Source: Bacteroidales bacterium (GTDB taxonomy: Bacteria; Bacteroidota; Bacteroidia; Bacteroidales; WCHB1-69). Taken from it: a DNA stretch of 18,471 nt. Below the pieces are notes generated by a model that was not told the DNA's origin, did no database searches, and saw only the letters and a program-made list of their open reading frames with translations. The stretch spans positions 1 to 18,471 of the forward strand of contig JAQUGA010000025.1 in the NCBI GenBank assembly GCA_028684405.1, given 5' to 3'. Made by a program: the position numbers and the translations under genes. Shown here piece after piece: positions 16,268-18,471 of the stretch; positions within the stretch are counted from its first letter, which is position 1; each line of letters opens with the position of its first letter.

Positions 16268-16275
16268 TATATTTG
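16268..16275 (+). promoter_or_regulatory. Candidate -7 box for porV (and ispF)
   Basis: TATATTTG matches TAnnTTTG and ends 22 bases before the porV start codon, in the 53-base spacer after porU. It is identical to the dnaN box. It would give porV-ispF a promoter apart from porU. No -33 element is clear. Confidence 0.48.
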
Positions 16276-16297
16276 CGTTTTAAAATGAAATAAATTC

Positions 16298-17509
16298 ATG
16301 AAATTATCAAAAATCTCTTTTGTTCTAGTCACTGTGGCTTTTTTACTGTCAGGTACAATAACGGCTCAGATTTCAAGATCTCAGTTGCAATTAAATACGA
16401 TCACAACCGCAGTCCCTTTTTTACTAATAGCCCCTGATTCTCGGGCAGGTGGAATGGGTGACGTGGGGGTGGCAACTCCGGCAGATGCTGCTTCTATTCA
16501 CTGGAATTCGGCAAAACTATTGACGGCAAAACCCAAAATGGGATTGTCCGTTTCATATGCTCCATGGTTAAGAGCTTTAGTAAATGATATTAATTTAGCT
16601 TATCTGGCAGGGTATTATAAGCTTGATAATCAAAATGTTATTTCAACATCTTTGCGTTATTTTTCATTGGGATCCATTACTTTTACCGATGAATTAGGAG
16701 AATCAAGAGGCGATTATAATCCTCACGAGTTTGCTATAGACGCTTCCTGGGCAAGATTGTTAAGCAACAACTTTTCAATGGGTATTACAGGACGCTATAT
16801 CTATTCAAATCTGACTTTAGGGCAATACGTACAAGGACAAGAGTCGCGACCTGGTTGGTCTGTTGCTGCTGACCTCTCTGTTTTTTATCAGAAAGATATT
16901 AGAATTAATGGTCTTGAAAAAGCCAATATTGCCTTTGGTGCGGTAGTTTCGAACATTGGTTCTAAAATATCATATACCGAAACCACTACAAGAGATTTTA
17001 TTCCAACTCAGCTTAGATTTGGACCTGCTTTGAGTATGGATATTGACAAACATAATTCATTTGTTTTTGGAGTAGATTTTAGTAAACTATTGGTTCCAAC
17101 TCCACCAGTTTGGGCAAGAGACTCTACAGGTTCTGGTTATTTGTTTGATCCTGCTGGAAATAGAATGATTCAATCTGGAAAAGATCCCAATGTTTCTGTT
17201 GTTACAGGCATGTTGCAATCTTTTTATGATGCACCGGGCGGAATGTCTGAAGAACTTCGTGAAATTAATTTTGGAGTGGGTGTTGAATACTGGTACGACA
17301 AACAGTTTTGTATTCGTGCTGGATATTTCCACGAAGATAATACCAAAGGCGATCGTAAATTTGTAACTTTTGGAGCTGGATTAAAATACAGTGTTTTCGG
17401 TTTAGATTTCGCCTATTTAGTTCCCATTCGTCAACGTAATCCACTTGAAAATACTTTGCGTTTTACTTTAGTGTTTGATTTTGAGGCGTTTGCGGCGACC
17501 AATAAATAG
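16298..17509 (+). CDS. porV: Type IX secretion outer-membrane protein PorV (LptO)
   Basis: A 403-residue outer-membrane beta-barrel of the FadL-like PorV family. PorV receives cargo from the SprA translocon and presents it to PorU for processing and attachment. A signal peptide (residues 1-23, ending TITA) is followed by the family hallmarks TTAVPFLLIAPDSRAGGMGD, GVATPADAASIHWNSAKL and GLSVSYAPWLRALV. Repeated aromatic strands then run to the C-terminus, with GVGVEYWYDKQFCIRAGYFHE and FGLDFAYLVPI near the end. The length is close to the ~390 residues of the P. gingivalis protein. It follows porU on the same strand and has its own candidate -7 box. The ispF start lies one base after its stop. 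No anomalies seen. Confidence 0.95.
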   Translation: MKLSKISFVLVTVAFLLSGTITAQISRSQLQLNTITTAVPFLLIAPDSRAGGMGDVGVATPADAASIHWNSAKLLTAKPKMGLSVSYAPWLRALVNDINLAYLAGYYKLDNQNVISTSLRYFSLGSITFTDELGESRGDYNPHEFAIDASWARLLSNNFSMGITGRYIYSNLTLGQYVQGQESRPGWSVAADLSVFYQKDIRINGLEKANIAFGAVVSNIGSKISYTETTTRDFIPTQLRFGPALSMDIDKHNSFVFGVDFSKLLVPTPPVWARDSTGSGYLFDPAGNRMIQSGKDPNVSVVTGMLQSFYDAPGGMSEELREINFGVGVEYWYDKQFCIRAGYFHEDNTKGDRKFVTFGAGLKYSVFGLDFAYLVPIRQRNPLENTLRFTLVFDFEAFAATNK

Positions 17510-17510
17510 T

Positions 17511-17996
17511 ATGGACAAACCTTCTATTCGAGTTGGCTTAGGTACTGATACACACGCTTTTCAAAAGGGAGAATTTCTTGTTATTGGAGGTGTTAAAATT
17601 CCTTTTGACAAATCTTTTAAAGCACATTCTGATGGGGATGTGCTTTTGCATGCTGTGTGTGATGCTCTTTTGGGTGCAAGCGGAAACAAAGACATCGGTA
17701 CTTTTTTCCCAGATACGGATCCGGTTTTTGAAAATGCCAACAGCATGGATTTGTTGAAAAAAACAGTGGAAATTATTCATGCTCAAAATTGGAAAGTGGC
17801 TAACATAGATTGCGTAATTACCATTCAACAACCTAAAATGGCTCCTCATATTGATGCAATGAAAGACAATATTGCCAGCTGTTTGCAAATTTCAACAGAA
17901 GAAGTTTCTGTAAAAGCAAAAACGTCTGAAAATATTGGTTTTATTGGTCGTGGCGAAGGTGCTTCAGCACAGGTTGTAGTTTTGTTGTATCGCTAG
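17511..17996 (+). CDS. ispF: 2-C-methyl-D-erythritol 2,4-cyclodiphosphate synthase
   Basis: A 161-residue cytoplasmic enzyme of the MEP isoprenoid pathway that cyclises CDP-methylerythritol 2-phosphate to MEcPP and releases CMP. The start GLGTDTHAF and FKAHSDGDVLLHAVCDALLG are diagnostic. The zinc ligands are Asp13, His15 and His47, equivalent to Asp8, His10 and His42 in E. coli. NIGFIGRGEGASAQVVVLLY closes the protein as usual. I chose ATG 17511 because the family N-terminus begins here. The frame is open 12 codons further up (from 17475), but that would overlap porV without adding conserved sequence. The gene starts one base after the porV stop and is probably co-transcribed with it. The minus-strand ppk2 fragment ends 9 bases downstream, and no terminator is visible between them. 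Confidence 0.97.
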   Translation: MDKPSIRVGLGTDTHAFQKGEFLVIGGVKIPFDKSFKAHSDGDVLLHAVCDALLGASGNKDIGTFFPDTDPVFENANSMDLLKKTVEIIHAQNWKVANIDCVITIQQPKMAPHIDAMKDNIASCLQISTEEVSVKAKTSENIGFIGRGEGASAQVVVLLYR

Positions 17997-18005
17997 ATGA
18001 TTTTC

Positions 18006-18461
18006 TTATTCGCTCTCTAAAATGCGTTTGGCTTCATTAATTTCTTTTAAAACATCTTCGTCAACTTTTGGATAATAAATATCGAGTGATTTAAGTTTTT
18101 CGATAATAATATCTATAACTGCAATGCGGGCAAACCATTTTTTATCAGCCGGAATAACATGCCAAGGAGTCAGCTCTTTTGAAGTTTGGTCAAGAATATC
18201 TTGGTAGCATTCCATATAATCGTCCCAATATTGGCGTTCTTTAATATCACTCACGGAAATTTTCCAATGTTTCTCTTGGTTGTTTATGCGACGTAAAAAG
18301 CGTTGCTTTTGTTCGGCTTTTGAGATTTGCAAAAATATTTTGATGATATGAGTGCCATTTTCTGTCAAATGTTTCTCTAAATCGTTAATAGCATTGAAGC
18401 GATTTAACCAAAACTGTCTTTCATTTTTTGGAGTAGGCATCACGGGCAGCTTTTGTTTTGC
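18006..18461 (-). CDS. ppk2: Polyphosphate kinase 2 family protein, C-terminal part (5'-partial)
   Basis: The C-terminal ~150 residues of a PPK2-family kinase, which moves phosphate between polyphosphate and nucleotides in the cytoplasm. Conserved segments are FWLNRFNAINDLEKHL, NGTHIIKIFLQISKAEQKQR, WKISVSDIKERQYWDDY and TPWHVIPADKKWFARI, all characteristic of the nucleotide-binding and lid half of the enzyme. A GTG codon at 18443 followed by ATG is an internal site, not the true start. The frame stays open upstream to the window edge (AKQKLP before PVMPTP fits the family), and the N-terminal half with the Walker A motif lies outside. The last three codons before the edge come from bases 18462-18470 and read like an adapter rather than PPK2 sequence. 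Subclass (ADP-, AMP- or GDP-preferring) cannot be decided from this part. Confidence 0.9.
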   Translation of the reverse strand, partial: AKQKLPVMPTPKNERQFWLNRFNAINDLEKHLTENGTHIIKIFLQISKAEQKQRFLRRINNQEKHWKISVSDIKERQYWDDYMECYQDILDQTSKELTPWHVIPADKKWFARIAVIDIIIEKLKSLDIYYPKVDEDVLKEINEAKRILESE

Positions 18462-18471
18462 AGATCGGAAG
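18462..18471. other. Probable Illumina adapter remnant at the contig end
   Basis: AGATCGGAAG equals the first ten bases of the common Illumina TruSeq adapter and sits exactly at the right edge. In the ppk2 frame it would encode an Arg-Ser pair where PPK2 proteins usually have hydrophobic residues before the Q-x-LP motif. It is probably untrimmed adapter carried into the assembly rather than genomic sequence. Confidence 0.8.

Noticed and set aside
17475..17510. Longer ispF start overlapping porV
   Set aside because: The extra 12 codons overlap porV coding sequence and show no IspF similarity; the family N-terminus begins just after ATG 17511.
17538..17888. Minus-strand 116-codon open frame opposite ispF
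   Set aside because: The plus strand encodes a complete ispF with all metal ligands; the antisense frame shows no family features.
1..18471. CRISPR array, insertion sequence, prophage, defence island or RNA gene
   Set aside because: No regularly spaced repeats, transposase or integrase motifs, target-site duplications, tRNA-like cloverleafs or riboswitch-like leaders were found; nearly all bases belong to recognised envelope or housekeeping genes.

Overview
The window is about 18.5 kb of AT-rich DNA from a member of the Bacteroidota. The evidence is type IX secretion/gliding genes (gldG, gldJ, a PorP/SprF protein, porU, porV), recurrent upstream boxes of the form TAnnTTTG, which is the known Bacteroidota -7 element, and no obvious Shine-Dalgarno sequences. 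The order or family cannot be settled from this sequence. It looks like one contig from a short-read assembly. The last ten bases match the start of the common Illumina adapter, and the first gene carries a likely one-base deletion close to the left edge.

Layout. Bases 2-2807 (+ strand) hold the C-terminal part of gldG (frameshifted), a membrane-anchored DUF4340-like protein, and dnaN (sliding clamp). A hairpin with A/T tracts on both sides separates dnaN from a long minus-strand block (2862-12180). In transcription order, from high to low coordinates, that block is: PorP/SprF-family outer-membrane protein, GldJ lipoprotein, terminator-like hairpin, murF, anmK, exbB, exbD, TonB-like protein, folC, and an SGNH-hydrolase-like lipoprotein. 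A 221-bp divergent intergenic region (12181-12401) separates this from porU and porV (+), followed after a single base by ispF (+). A minus-strand PPK2 polyphosphate kinase fragment converges on ispF and runs off the right edge.

How the genes fit together. porU (C25-type sortase) and porV (outer-membrane shuttle/anchor protein) are the cell-surface attachment part of type IX secretion. GldJ and the PorP/SprF protein belong to the periplasmic/outer-membrane machinery of secretion and gliding. GldG belongs to the GldFG membrane complex. ExbB/ExbD/TonB energise outer-membrane transport, MurF and AnmK serve peptidoglycan synthesis and recycling, and dnaN, folC and ispF are housekeeping genes. Apart from the divergent spacer, the window is almost fully coding. 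No stretch over 300 bases lacks a gene, and I see no RNA gene, CRISPR array, insertion sequence, prophage or toxin/defence module.

I did not find a convincing undescribed system. The best second-look items are the gldG frameshift, the adapter remnant, the repeated -7 boxes, the hairpin abutting murF, the glycine-rich linker in the TonB-like protein, and the atypical SGNH lipoprotein.
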